NCBI GenBank assembly: GCA_027596035.1
Contig: JADGJA010000411.1
Span: 1 to 19,486 of the forward strand
Length of the DNA stretch: 19,486 bases
Direction of reading: 5' to 3'
DNA from: Thoreauomyces humboldtii
Lineage: Eukaryota; Chytridiomycota; Chytridiomycetes; Spizellomycetales; Powellomycetaceae
Shown here: piece after piece, positions 1-9,771 of the stretch
Layout of the letters: every line of letters starts with the position of its first letter
Position numbering within the stretch: position 1 is the first letter of the stretch
Position numbers and translations under genes: made by a program
The notes under the pieces: generated by a model
The model's database searches: none
Told to the model about the DNA's origin: nothing
Seen by the model: the letters and a program-made list of their open reading frames with translations, nothing else

Positions 1-2
1 TG

Positions 3-161
3 CCACCAAAACAACTCGGGCACAAGACGATGGGGGCAAAAGGCGGGGGAACTGGGAGAGGTGCGCCGCGTGGAGGCGCACGCGGGGGAGCCGTCAATGT
101 TGCAGTGCGCGAAGGGACGGCTGCTCGAGCTGTTACTGATGCTGAAGTTCTGTTTCGTTAG
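3..161 (+). CDS. Possible 3' end of an RGG-rich protein (partial, 5' end outside window)
   Basis: One frame is open from the window edge to a TAG at 159-161, 52 codons with no usable upstream start, so it would be the tail of a gene entering from the left. The translation has a Gly/Arg-rich stretch (GRGAPRGGARGGA) of the kind found in RNA-binding RGG tails, followed by about 20 ordinary residues. I do not recognise the family. The support is only the open frame plus RGG-like composition in GC-rich DNA, so a chance frame is possible. Confidence 0.3.
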   Translation, partial: PPKQLGHKTMGAKGGGTGRGAPRGGARGGAVNVAVREGTAARAVTDAEVLFR

Positions 162-727
162 AAGGCAGTGCTACCATGTGGAATGGGCTAAATGAAGCCA
201 AGGTGTTGGAGTTGAACCAAGCACCCGGCAGGGCCACGGTACGTGTAGAGGGCGGGGAAAGGGCCCTGGGGTCCCGCTCACTCCTTTCCCAGTATATATA
301 GCCACCCCCTTGTCACTTAGTACATTCCTCCGAATATACCTATCTTCGGCACTGTGCGTCTCACAGAGGGTCGGGGAGAAGAACATGCAATCGTCTTAGG
401 GGTGGGCGATCAGGAGGAGGACGGACAGACGGTTGAACTGCTTCAAGGAAGGGATGTGTGGAGATGGTACGAGTAGTGGTTGAGCGGTGAATGGGCGAAC
501 GAGATGGAGAAGGAGGTAGATGACCGGGCCGGCCGTGGCTAGCAGGAGGATGACGGCTATGACAAACATTGCTTTGTAATCGGTGTTGGAGCACCGTTGC
601 GCTGGCTGGCTGTAGGTGCTTCTAGGTCGAAAGAAGCGTGGTGCTTCCTGGCAAGCTCTTGTCCCGAACGGCAAGCTGTACGTGCCGACCAATGCGGAAA
701 GTGCCGACCGTTGCGGAAAGAGACTGA
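162..727. other. Intergenic stretch without a supported gene
   Basis: No frame here shows recognisable protein similarity. A TATATATA run lies at about 294-301, and a GC-rich stretch with two GGG/CCC clusters lies at about 255-275. On the minus strand a 57-codon frame (569 to 396) would encode a peptide with one hydrophobic segment near its N-terminus (MFVIAVILLLATAGPVIYLL). It has no family, no splice logic and no clear promoter, so it is not called as a gene. Confidence 0.4.
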
Positions 728-1452
728 CTCCTTGTCAACTCGGGTGAAGGGGGGTGTACGACCACTTTGTTTACGGTACACTGTACGTTCGACCCCGAGC
801 TGCAGCAAGAGCTGCAATCCTTGATCCCCTCCCTCTTTGACTTCATCGAAGGCATCAAGGTACAGAAAAGCGGCACCGTCCCTCAGACTCAACGCTGAGA
901 AAGCATTTATACTTCAATCTCCAGGCCATTCCCTCGATGCCATGTGACGAATTCACCATAGATCCCGACGGTGTCACTCGGGATGCTTCAACGCTCAACT
1001 CCCTCTCGCCAATCGTGGCAACGTCGGACGCAGACATTCGAAGAGCTCTCACAGCCGCCGCCGCACTTCACCAGGATGGCTCATAGGCTCGTGAAAGTCT
1101 CACGGAGCGTCAAGTCTACTTTGATAGACTCGCGCACGAGCTGGACGTCCGAGCCCATCTTGTCTCTGCTGCAGAAGCTCCAGACATCGGAGCTGTGAGG
1201 GAGCTCTGCGACATAGCCGGGGAGACCAGGAAGAAAATCTTCACTCAAGACCTTTCCAAGCTCTTCGTCGACCATCCGGCTGAGAAGCATGTTATGGTGG
1301 ACGACGAGCAGGTGGCAACGCTTCAATGGATTGCTCAGGGTCCTGCGGTCGTCATCTGTCCATCCAACGGACCCATCCTGGCATCGCTCGTTCAAGCTGG
1401 AATGGCGATGCGGGACAGATGCCCCGTCATCATCAAGCCATCTCCATGGTCT
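728..1452 (+). pseudogene. Aldehyde dehydrogenase-like gene fragment, 3' half missing
   Basis: Two exons can be read, 728-859 and 925 to about 1452, joined by a 65-nt GT...AG intron. The second exon has the N-terminal NAD-binding part of the ALDH superfamily: a typical A-rich helix then a 'GSxARESLTERQ' stretch, and the strand 'GPAVVICPSNGP' leading to 'PVIIKPSPW', which corresponds to the GVV-x-I-x-P-WN and KPSE motifs. A TAG at 1084-1086 stands where relatives have Trp (the GxW before the 'ER' helix), a single G-to-A change. Similarity stops at about 1452, so the catalytic Glu and Cys half is absent. No ATG opens exon 1 in frame. The intron shows it descends from a genomic copy and not from a processed transcript. 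The tail abuts the truncated RPN6 copy. ALDH family is fairly sure; subfamily is unknown. Confidence 0.7.
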
Positions 1453-1488
1453 CCTCCTTCGTTCAACATGGTCTCCTCCTTCGTAACC
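1445..1488. repeat. 18-bp direct duplication at the ALDH/RPN6 junction
   Basis: The 18-mer CATGGTCTCCTCCTTCGT occurs at 1445-1462 and again at 1467-1484, a period of 22 bp. It sits between the last recognisable ALDH codons (about 1452) and the last recognisable RPN6 codons (about 1494). This is a plausible scar of the joining event (inference). Confidence 0.8.
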
Positions 1489-1493
1489 TCGGT

Positions 1494-2932
1494 TTCATCA
1501 AACACCTCCAAGCATCCTGCTCCCTAGTCCAGAATACTGTAAAAGACCTTGTCCAGAATCATCTGCGAAAGCCTGAAAAGCGCTGGTACTCGTCAGCAAC
1601 CAAAGGTACGGACGCGATGGCTGCTCCCATTCTTATTTTGTTTCCACGGGAGCGGTAGGCAGGTTGACGAGCTTTGCCACGTGAGCGATCTCAACCCTGG
1701 AAAAGGGTTCAATGATGCGCAACAGGTTTTGCTCGAACAGGGTATCGTAAAGAGCCGTTAGGTGGTGATGAATGATGGGATTGTTAGAGATCTCTGCAAG
1801 TCAGAGAACCGGCGGGTAAGCCTCTATGAACTCAAAATATTTCGAAAGCTTGTACAAGAGAACTTACCCTCCTTGTACTTGGTCCAACATTGTTCGAACT
1901 CGAGGAGTGACCGATTTTGGTGCGCGGAGGCGATGGCACGCACCGCTTCCACCTCCGGGGCAGCATATCGCAGCGCAAGCTTGCTGTTCACGATGGCGTT
2001 CACGTCTGATGACTTTGAGCAGAAAATAAGGGATAAGTAGGCGCTTCGGGCCGCCCTGCAAGCTCTCGGACGCACCAGGTTCAACATGATCTTGCAAAGG
2101 AGCATGTACTTTAGCGCCTGAATGGCGCGCTTGTCTTCCTGCGTCGCGTAGCTTTCGAGCGTCTCATAGAAGTAAGAGCAACTATAAAGACGAGCAAACT
2201 TCAGTCTGGGGATCTTTACGATCTGTATGCACGCACAGAAACGTACGCTGTCTTGAAGTCCTTCTCTTCAGCGTGCAAGATGCCGCTCTACATGTCGAGG
2301 GCGGCCTGCATGTAGGGAGGGCAGTAGATAGAGTTTGCGCTAGTCCTAGCGCTCGTCAGGGCCGCACGACTCTTTGGCAAGGCATTGAGAGCATGATGCG
2401 CCTTGCTCTCCAGAAGCTGCACTTCCATCAAAACGTTCTTGTCGTCAAGACGCTTGAGCTCTTTGAGGAGCTGCGCGGTGAGCGCAAGGGCTTCCGCGTG
2501 CATCTTGTTCTCATGGTAGAGACCGGCGAGACGGGTCTCGAGGGCCTGACGGAGAAAAATGCGCTTCTCGTCGGTGGCCCATTGGATCGACTCCTTACAG
2601 ACCTGGACCTGGAGCGGGAGCGAGTCTGGCACCTCGGCGAACGTATCGAGGAGGGCTCGGATGATCTTCGCCGTCTTCGCTTTGGATGTGTTTGCAAGAG
2701 CTGCTGGTGCCCCTCGAATGAGGGCGTTAAGAGGTTCGGCCTGTTTCGTGTCGCTAAAGAGCTCGCCAAGCTTTACCAGAGCAGTCTCGCGCGTCAAGAG
2801 GTCGGGGGAGCCGCTGGAAGTGGGCGCGCCGAGGATAGCTTCATATTTCGAGATGGCTTCATTTGGAGAAGTCTTTGCAAGTTCCTCGATCGCAGTGAGG
2901 CTTGCCGCCCCTGACGTTGTCGTTGCAACCAT
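1494..2932 (-). pseudogene. RPN6: Broken copy of 26S proteasome lid subunit Rpn6 (PSMD11)
   Basis: Rpn6 is a PCI-domain lid subunit that bridges the proteasome lid and the core particle. Exons on the minus strand are 2932-2247, 2181-2076, 2012-1868, 1793-1637 and 1572 to about 1494. The start is taken at 2932 (MVATTTSG); an in-frame ATG at 3034 is also open. Family stretches include 'EKRIFLRQALETRLAGLY', 'LLKELKRLDDKNVLMEVQLL', 'SANSIYCPPYMQAALDM', 'LKYMLLCKIMLNL', 'IIEPFSRVEIAHVAKL' and 'LSQMILDKVFYSILD'. Defects: TAG at 2288-2290 where the family has Gln (LDxQSGI); TAG at 1524-1526 where the family has Gln (ILDQGAG); the donor of the last intron reads AT instead of GT at 1635-1636; about 30 C-terminal residues are missing. 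The other three introns have normal GT...AG borders. As the gene is essential in fungi, a working copy is presumably elsewhere. Confidence 0.88.
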
Positions 2933-3251
2933 TGTAGTTGTGCTGGGAATGTTACGACGTAGGAGAGGAAAGCGGGGAAATGATAATAAGGAGCGAGCAA
3001 GCTTGAGTAACAACAGCTGGTTTACAGGTATCAATCTGAGTCGTTCCTGACGATGTATATGGTGTTATCGTCGAAGTCTGGCGGTCGCGGTGATGGTAGG
3101 GATCGCAGGAAGATGGTTGACTTTAGGTGACCTGGAGGAGCGGCCGAACCCTACACCTAACCAAGGCATCTCGGTCGGCGAAGTCTACCTCGCCCAATTC
3201 TCTATGCTGCGCCTGGGGCAAATGGCGATCGTCTGCTGGATTCGGCAAACA
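2933..3251. other. Divergent intergenic region between RPN6 copy and NAT9 gene
   Basis: About 320 bp separate the start of the RPN6 copy (minus) and the NAT9 start (plus). Both frames that extend into it lack family similarity. I see no clear TATA box or other named element. Confidence 0.4.
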
Positions 3252-4058
3252 ATGAGGGGCAATTACAACACGGTTCTGAAGGCAGGCCAGACCATCCTTG
3301 TACCTTATCGGAAGGAGCATGTGCAGATATATCACGATTGGATGCAGGATCCATTTCTGCAAGGTTTGAATCGGTCCTTACGTTCTCTGAGCTGCACGTG
3401 GCCTGATCTCGCCCTTGGCAGAAACTACGGCCTCGGAACCATTGTCAATAGAAGAGGAATACGACATGCAAGCCACGTGGGCCTTGGACGAACAAAGTTC
3501 GTAACAATGCCGCGTTCGTGTCCAAATCATGCTGACCCAGCTGCTCGCCTGTAGAATGCACGTTCATCATCGTAAGCCCTTCCTTCGGAAAGAATCGACC
3601 AGGACACACTGCCAACTTCGGAGGGATGATCGGCGATGTCAATCTGTATTGGAATGACAGCAAAGATCCAACTTGCGCCGAGATCGAGGTCATGATTGCT
3701 GGTAAAGTTGATCTATGCCGCTTCTGCCAGCATTGTGGCTTGAAATTCAATTACCTGCGATTCAGAACCGGACGCCCGCAAACTCGGGCACGCATCTGCA
3801 GCTGCGCGTGCCATGATTTATTATGCTATTACGACTGGCAAGGCTCAACGCTTTGTCGCACGTATCAACCAGACCAATACGCCTTCGCTTCATATGTTCA
3901 GACACACATTAGGTTTCGAGATCACAAAGGATGTCAACTTTTTTGGCGAGATAGAACTCACGGCTAGTATAGAAGGGATCAAACGGACGACAGAGTCCGT
4001 TGGTCCAACCTTGATAGAGGGACTTTTTGAACCGCTCAGCACAGAGGTGCTTGAGTAG
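3252..4058 (+). CDS. NAT9: NAT9-type GNAT N-acetyltransferase
   Basis: Four exons (3252-3363, 3422-3496, 3555-3701, 3766-4058) give 208 residues, close to animal NAT9 (about 200). The start MRGNYNT followed by 'ILVPYRKEHVQIYHDWM' is the NAT9 N-terminus. 'ASEPLSIEEEYDMQATWALD', then 'CTFII', 'MIGDVNLYWND' and 'AEIEVMIAEP' follow the family order. The acetyl-CoA binding motif Q/R-x-x-G-x-G/A is present as R-K-L-G-H-A at about residues 116-121, after which come 'ARINQTNTPSLHMF' and 'LGFEITKDVNFFGEIEL'. Family members are GNAT acetyltransferases; a role at microtubules is reported for the animal protein. All three introns have GT...AG borders and restore the frame. No defect was seen. The stop is TAG. 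Confidence 0.92.
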
Positions 4059-4474
4059 GTAAATCACACATTTCTTTGCTCGTCTTCTTCGTCGGGACTG
4101 TAAGTTGCTCTAGGATGGTGCTGTTCTGGAGCTTGGTGCGGGTTGCTTTACCGTACCGTATATGATACTAGGGGTTGCTTGAAGGGCTCCTGTCGTTTTC
4201 GCACCCAGATTTCGCCTGGACTTTTCCGACAGCAGAAGGGGTCGACTGTTGACTTCTTTCCCCAGGTTCCCCCGGGGTTCTTGCGCGCCGGGACGCGAGC
4301 ATTGCAACCACTACAAGCAGAGGGAAACTCACCGCTATAGAGTATAAACGTGCAGATTTCGCTCTTTTCGAGCACTATCCAGGGGGCCATAGCCTATTGA
4401 TACATCAGGTAACGCGACGAAACTTCGCATCTCGCCGCGATCGTAAATGACCGTGTCACAGTATTGGCTCAGCC
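4059..4474. other. Intergenic region upstream of the CENP-A gene
   Basis: About 415 bp without a recognisable gene. A TATAAA at 4343-4348 lies about 130 bp before the histone start and could serve as its TATA box. Frames on the minus strand here have no family features. Confidence 0.4.
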
Positions 4475-5103
4475 ATGCCTCCACGCGCCACCCCGGGCAA
4501 AGCGAAAGCTTCGAAGACCGTCCCGACAACAGCTACCTCTAGCCGGACTAGTGGTATTCCAAAAAAGCGGCTTGGTCGAAAGTCGGGCATGGGAGCGGGT
4601 AAGTGCGCGCGGAAGTGCCGTTAATGGCAAGGGGCCTCAAGAAGTTCTGATGCTCTACTCTTCACAGCTCCAGCTACTCCTGCAGTCACCACGAAACCGC
4701 GCCGATATCGACCCGGGACCGTTGCCCTCCGAGAAATCAGGAAGTATCAGAAATCTACGGATCTTTTGCTACGCAAGTTGCCCTTTGCCCGTCTGGTCAA
4801 GGAGGTGTCAGCGGATCTTTCAACCCTAGAGTACGCCGGAGGACATCCTCCCCGTTGGCAAAGCACCGCCATTATGGCCCTTCAAGAGGCAGCGGAAGCG
4901 TTCATGGTCCATCTTTTTGAAGACGCGTACGTGACCTGGCTGAGGGTCACGCCGACAGCCTTTGCACCAAGAAACTGATGCGTCTTCTTTTTCTGTGTCC
5001 CGGTAGAAATCTATGCGCGATCCATGCCAAACGAGTGACCATCATGCAGCGTGACATTCAGCTCGCGCGGCGTATTCGGGGCCCCTGGGGGGGCCTCGGC
5101 TGA
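4475..5103 (+). CDS. CSE4: Centromeric histone H3 variant (CENP-A/Cse4)
   Basis: Three exons (4475-4598, 4668-4926, 5007-5103) give 159 residues. A basic, Ser/Thr/Pro-rich tail of about 50 residues is followed by a complete histone fold: '[16 protein letters not shown]' (alpha-N), '[15 protein letters not shown]' (alpha-1), '[16 protein letters not shown]' (alpha-2) and '[18 protein letters not shown]' (alpha-3). It is not canonical H3. The tail lacks the ARTKQTARKS start, loop 1 is about seven residues longer than in H3 and carries Trp104 (…[11 protein letters not shown]), and the C-terminus is GPWGGLG, like the hydrophobic CENP-C-binding tail of CENP-A, instead of H3's GERA. The product replaces H3 in centromeric nucleosomes and marks the kinetochore site. 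It lies 270 bp upstream of UPF2 in the same orientation; no functional link is implied. Confidence 0.93.
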
Positions 5104-5376
5104 GCTATATCACCGTGCCGTGTGTTTCGGCTTCTGTGAGAACTTTTGTGCCTTTTGGGCTTTTTCATTCCCTGCTATCAGGAGTCTTCGTTTCTACATG
5201 AACGCAACCAATACCATGTTTCCGAATGAGAGTGGATACAGAATCTTGAAGGTGGCTGTGCTTCCAATGTGGGGCATTCCAGTGGGTGAGTGCGTCCTGC
5301 GCCTTGTCAGAAACCAAACCTGCCAGTCGGTGATAGAGGTTAGTCTCAAAGACTCTCAGAACCTGACGCCATTGAG

Positions 5377-8300
5377 ATGCAAGCAGAGGCAGAGGTAGCG
5401 TGTCTCGGCTGCTTGCTTAGCCTAGTTCACAAAACTTCACTTATTAGATCGCTAATGTCGCCTCCCTCGCTCAGCTTGCCCCTGACGCGCTGGTGCGTCT
5501 CGAGCATAAAATTGAGCTGAAGACAAAAAACGAGCGTAGTTATGTTAATCGACCCGGTACCGTATTGCTGTCTTCATCCCGCTCTGGTCTGGGACACGTC
5601 AAGCTTACACTCAATGACTTAGACCTCTCGACCGTGAAAAACTTGGACGGGTCCATAAAGAAGAATACCTCCTTTGTGCGAAAACTGAAGTCAGGGATCA
5701 CGCACGATCAGCTGGACACTCTATCGAAGGAGCTGTTGTCTCTGAAACTCGAAAAGTACATATCGGAAATCGTGGCGGCAATCTCAGAAGCAAAGTACCG
5801 ATCGTCGGCGGACATATGGGCGGCAGTGGAGATATGCTCGCTGCTGCATCAGCGGTTTGCTGGATTCACGGCAGAGCTTGTTCCGGCTCTGCTCAAGCAG
5901 CTGGGGCCTCCCACTTCCACTCACGGCATGAGCCCCGAGCAGAAGGAGAAGGAGGAGAGCAGTCGGATAGCGAAACAACGCAGTACTCTGCGGCTTGTGG
6001 CAGACCTCTACTCTGTTAGCATCGTAAAAGATACAGCCAAAGACAGTGCCATGGTGACTGTGCTGAAAGAAATGGTAAACGCCAAACCTAATTCAGGAGA
6101 CTGCTCGGGCCACTCTGATGCGTCGTATTGCAGTTTCTGGGAGACAAGGAGCAGCACGTCAATCTTTCCATCGCGGTTACGTTCGCGAAGCACTACAGCA
6201 CTACTTTCATGGACATCAAGCCCAGAGATCACCCTCCTGTCTCAACCGATCTCGAGATATCAGACAAGTCCATTGCTTCAATCACCGTTCAGGTATGCAG
6301 GGACATGCTTGCGAAAGTAGGCAGATAGTTATGTAACCATGTTAGCAGGATACGCTCATTGTTCCCGACGTGAAGACCGCCGTAAAAACCATCATGGTTG
6401 CTTATTATAAATCGCTGGAAGCCCACTTGCTTCGCGAACATACGGTATGTCTTTGAACTTGGCCGCCTACCCGCTTGTGTCGAAAGTCTTGACGTCACCC
6501 CTTGTCCTCAGCAAATCCGCAAATTGGAACGGGCGAACCACGAGCATTACATTGCCAGAGGCGAGATCAATGAAACTCGACAGGATCGCTACGAAAAGGG
6601 CTTGAAAGCATACGAAAAGCTGCATAGCGGAACTCAGACATTAGCAGAGTGTCTCGAGCAGGATTTCCCGGATCTGCCAGAGGACGACAGTATGACCCGA
6701 TTGAGTATCGGCATAACGGACGGGAGTGGACACGCTTATGATAAGGTTTGCAAAACTTTTCAACCCAGCTGAACTTCTTTTCTGCTAACGAAAAGTACTT
6801 TTGTATAGGACTCGTCCAGCGGAATTTGGGAGGATGACGATGCTAAGGCATTCTACGAGAATCTCATTGATTTGAAGAATCATGTACCAGCTATTTTCCT
6901 GGGGGAAAAGAAAGAGCGCAAAGAGGAAGTCCCCGAAGATGCCGAGGCCATTGCATTGGAAGACTTGACGGCTGATACACCCGCCTCGGAGGACGGAGAA
7001 CCGGGTGACAACGAGAAAGAAGGATTCGTCGCAGGAGACCCCGCAGAGGCATCTGAAGATGAACCTGAGGCCTCAGGCAAAGGTGTTACGGATGATCTTG
7101 ACGTAGAAGAGGATGATTCAGAAGAAAAGAAGAAGGGCGTTTCAAGCGCCAATCACGCTGCACTTGAAGCACTTCTTCACAGCCTGCCCACCGCCATGAA
7201 CAGGGACACGATTGATCAAATATCTATCAAGTTTGCATTCCTAAATGGGAAAGGAGCCCGGAAAAAGCTAATCAGGACGTTGCTTGCGGTTCCTCGTCAA
7301 CGATTGGATCTATTGGCTTACTATGGCAGGCTCATTGCGACCTTGTATCCATACATACCGGAAGTTGGCAATGCTGTAGTAGAGCAGGTCAGCTCCCTCT
7401 TATACCGCAACGTGGGATAGCAATCAACTCATATTCGTTGCAGCTCGAGAAAACCTTTCACGGCCACCAGAAAAGGAAAGAGCAGCTGTTCATCGAAGAT
7501 AAAAACAAGGTTTGCATCATCGAAATCAAATGTTTGGAAAATCAACCGACTCACGTCTACGATAGAATATTCGATATATTGCGGAGCTGACGAAGTTCAG
7601 GGTAGCACCTCTCCATGTTACCTTTCACTGTATCAAGTATCTACTCGAGCGCTTCAAACATCACAACATCGAGCTTTTGTGCACGTTACTGGAGTCGTGC
7701 GGTCGTTTCCTCTACAAATCGCCGGACACGAACGTCCGCGCATCCAACTACGTACGTGTCATAACATATCATTTTGTTAGCGGCTAAACTTACAGGGATG
7801 CAATCGTAGCTCGACATCTTGATGCGCAAGAAGAATGTCGAGAATGTTGATAGTCGTCAGGTGTTCATGATCGAGAACGCATTCTATCAGGTACAATCCT
7901 GTCTGTTTCTTTTGTGGAATCGACTGGACAGGTTCTTATCATTCCCACAGTGTAATCCACCTGACAGACCAGCAAGCACCGCGAAGATCCACACACCAAT
8001 CGAGCAGTATGTCCGAAACCTTATTTATTCCAATCTGTCCAAGAAGACCGTAGAGAAGACCCTGAAGCAGCTTCGGAAGCTCAACTGGGACGCCCCAGAG
8101 ATCCGTCACATGATGAAAAGGATGTTTTGCCGGGTGTGGAAAGTAAAGTTCTCGCACCTTCATATGATGGCGTTCATGGCGTCGGAGCTTTCTCGCTACT
8201 ACCCCGATTTTGGGATTGCCGTCGTCGACGCTACCTTGGAAGAGGTGCGGATCGGACTTGAGCAGAACATTTTCAAGCACAATCAGCGCCGGATCTCTAC

Positions 8301-9771
8301 CGTCAAATACCTAAGCGAGCTCTATAATTACCGAATGATTGAAAGTGCTCTCGTCTTCGAGACCATGTTCCGCATCGTCTCCTTTGGCCACGGTACGATG
8401 ATCTCCTTCTGCTAGTTCGCAGCGCGGTAATTCTCACAATGTTTTTTTGCCTTCAGAGAACAACATGCCTAGTCCTGGAGTCGGCACTCCTCTCGATGCT
8501 CAGCACGACTTTTTCCGAGTTAGGCTATGCTGTACTATCTTGGACACTTGCGGAAACTGCTTCGATAGAGGAAGTATGGCCAAACGTCTCGATCTTTTCC
8601 TTGCCTACTTCGATGTAAGCTTTGTTGTATAGTTTCGCTCTGACCAACGATCCAACTGATTTTCTGTTCCAGATGTATATCAACACAAAGCCTCGTCCTC
8701 CTATGGACGTGGACTTCGCGATATCCGAGACATTTGAGCTGCTCCGACCAAAACTGGTCCTCTCCCATACTTATGAGGAAGCCGCTACTGCGTACTCGGC
8801 GCTTGCAACGGAACAGTTTAAAGCCGCTCAGAATAGCGCGCAAAACGGCATCGAGGAGGTCTCCTCTGACGAGGACGACGAGGAAATTGAGAAAGGCGGC
8901 GACCGCCGAGGCCAGACTGCGGTCGATGACGAAGAGGATGAGGCTTACGGAGACAACAAGGACATTGTAGAAGGCGACACCGAGATCGATGACGACGAGG
9001 CTGTCATCGTTCACATGCAGCACGACGTTGACGAGGAGGCGGACGAGGAGTTCGAAAGGGAGTTCAGTCGAATGATGCAGGAAAGTCTGGAAGGTCGACG
9101 GACCGACCGAAAGTCTGCGTTCGACGCGCCTGTACCTGTGCGTATGAAGACAACGACAAACCCGCTTCATGAGGCCCCCGACATCGTGGAAGGAGAGCAG
9201 GTCGCTTTCACCTTGCTAACGAAAAAAGGCAACAAGCAACAGGTGGGGTCGCTTATTTGTCCTTGCATTCGAACCGGTCTACATACTTATGCTTAGCTCC
9301 TCGGTGTAGGCCAAAACTATGGCCTTGCCAGCCGATATCTCTTTCGTGATCAATAGCAGGAATAAGCAGGAAGCCGAGCAAGAAGAAAAACAACATCTCA
9401 AGCAGCTAGTCCTGAATTACGAGGAAAGGGAGCAGGAAGCCGCCCACCAAGGTAGGCCACGAATGTGTCCCGTTTCAAACCCTGCAAGCATCGTCTGCTA
9501 ACTACTTGTTTCCGATTTAGCCGCCGTAGCGCAAAGCAGCAACACCGCCTGGAACGGGAACGGGACAGGCCGAGTCCTCTTGAGCACCACCGCCCAACGC
9601 GGGGGCTTCTACAGAGGGGCAGGCCGTGGGGGAGGCGGCCGAAACCCTACATCGACATTTGTGGCCACTGGATCGGCTCAAACGGGACGAGGCGGCCGAA
9701 ACCTTACGTTGACGTCTGTGGCCGCTGGATCGGCTCAGACGACCCGCGCGAGTGGTCCCCGGGCAACGTAA
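5377..9771 (+). CDS. UPF2: Nonsense-mediated mRNA decay factor UPF2 (Nmd2)
   Basis: Fifteen exons: 5377-5394, 5448-5556, 5623-6074, 6134-6292, 6349-6444, 6512-6745, 6809-7387, 7444-7509, 7566-7751, 7810-7890, 7951-8392, 8457-8614, 8673-9242, 9310-9451, 9521-9771. They keep one frame and give about 1180 residues, within the family range. MIF4G-1 begins near 'LDGSIKKNTSFVRKLKSG'. An acidic linker around residues 385-455 leads to MIF4G-2 ('ALLHSLPTAMNRDTIDQI', 'KKLIRTLLAVPRQRLDLLAY'). MIF4G-3, the UPF3-binding domain in the family, has 'EQYVRNLIYSNLSKKTVEKT'. A long Asp/Glu-rich stretch and 'REFSRMMQESLEGRR' start the UPF1-binding region, and a Gly/Arg-rich tail ends the protein. UPF2 bridges UPF3 and UPF1 in the cytoplasm to trigger decay of transcripts with premature stops. 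The first tiny exon and start (5377) are the weakest part of the model. Intron 5557-5622 is a multiple of three and open, so retention would not break the frame. Confidence 0.93.
9632..9745 (+). repeat. 57-bp tandem duplication in the UPF2 C-terminal tail
   Basis: Two adjacent copies, 9632-9688 and 9689-9745, begin GAGGCGGCCGAAACC and differ at a modest number of positions. The unit is 19 codons, so the reading frame is kept; each copy encodes a G-G-R-N-x-T-x-T...VAxGSAQT repeat. Confidence 0.9.

Noticed and set aside
396..569. 57-codon minus-strand frame with a hydrophobic segment
   Set aside because: No homology, promoter or splice context; short hydrophobic frames are common by chance. 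Mentioned only in the intergenic note.
1494..2932. TAG read as Gln (altered genetic code)
   Set aside because: NAT9 (4058) and ARP10 (10232) end in TAG at the expected family C-termini, and the long UPF2 and SNF2 genes contain no internal TAG. The lesion set also includes a splice donor.
5051..5398. 115-codon frame overlapping the CENP-A 3' end
   Set aside because: It starts inside the last CENP-A exon in another frame, has no family features, and ends beside the predicted UPF2 start.
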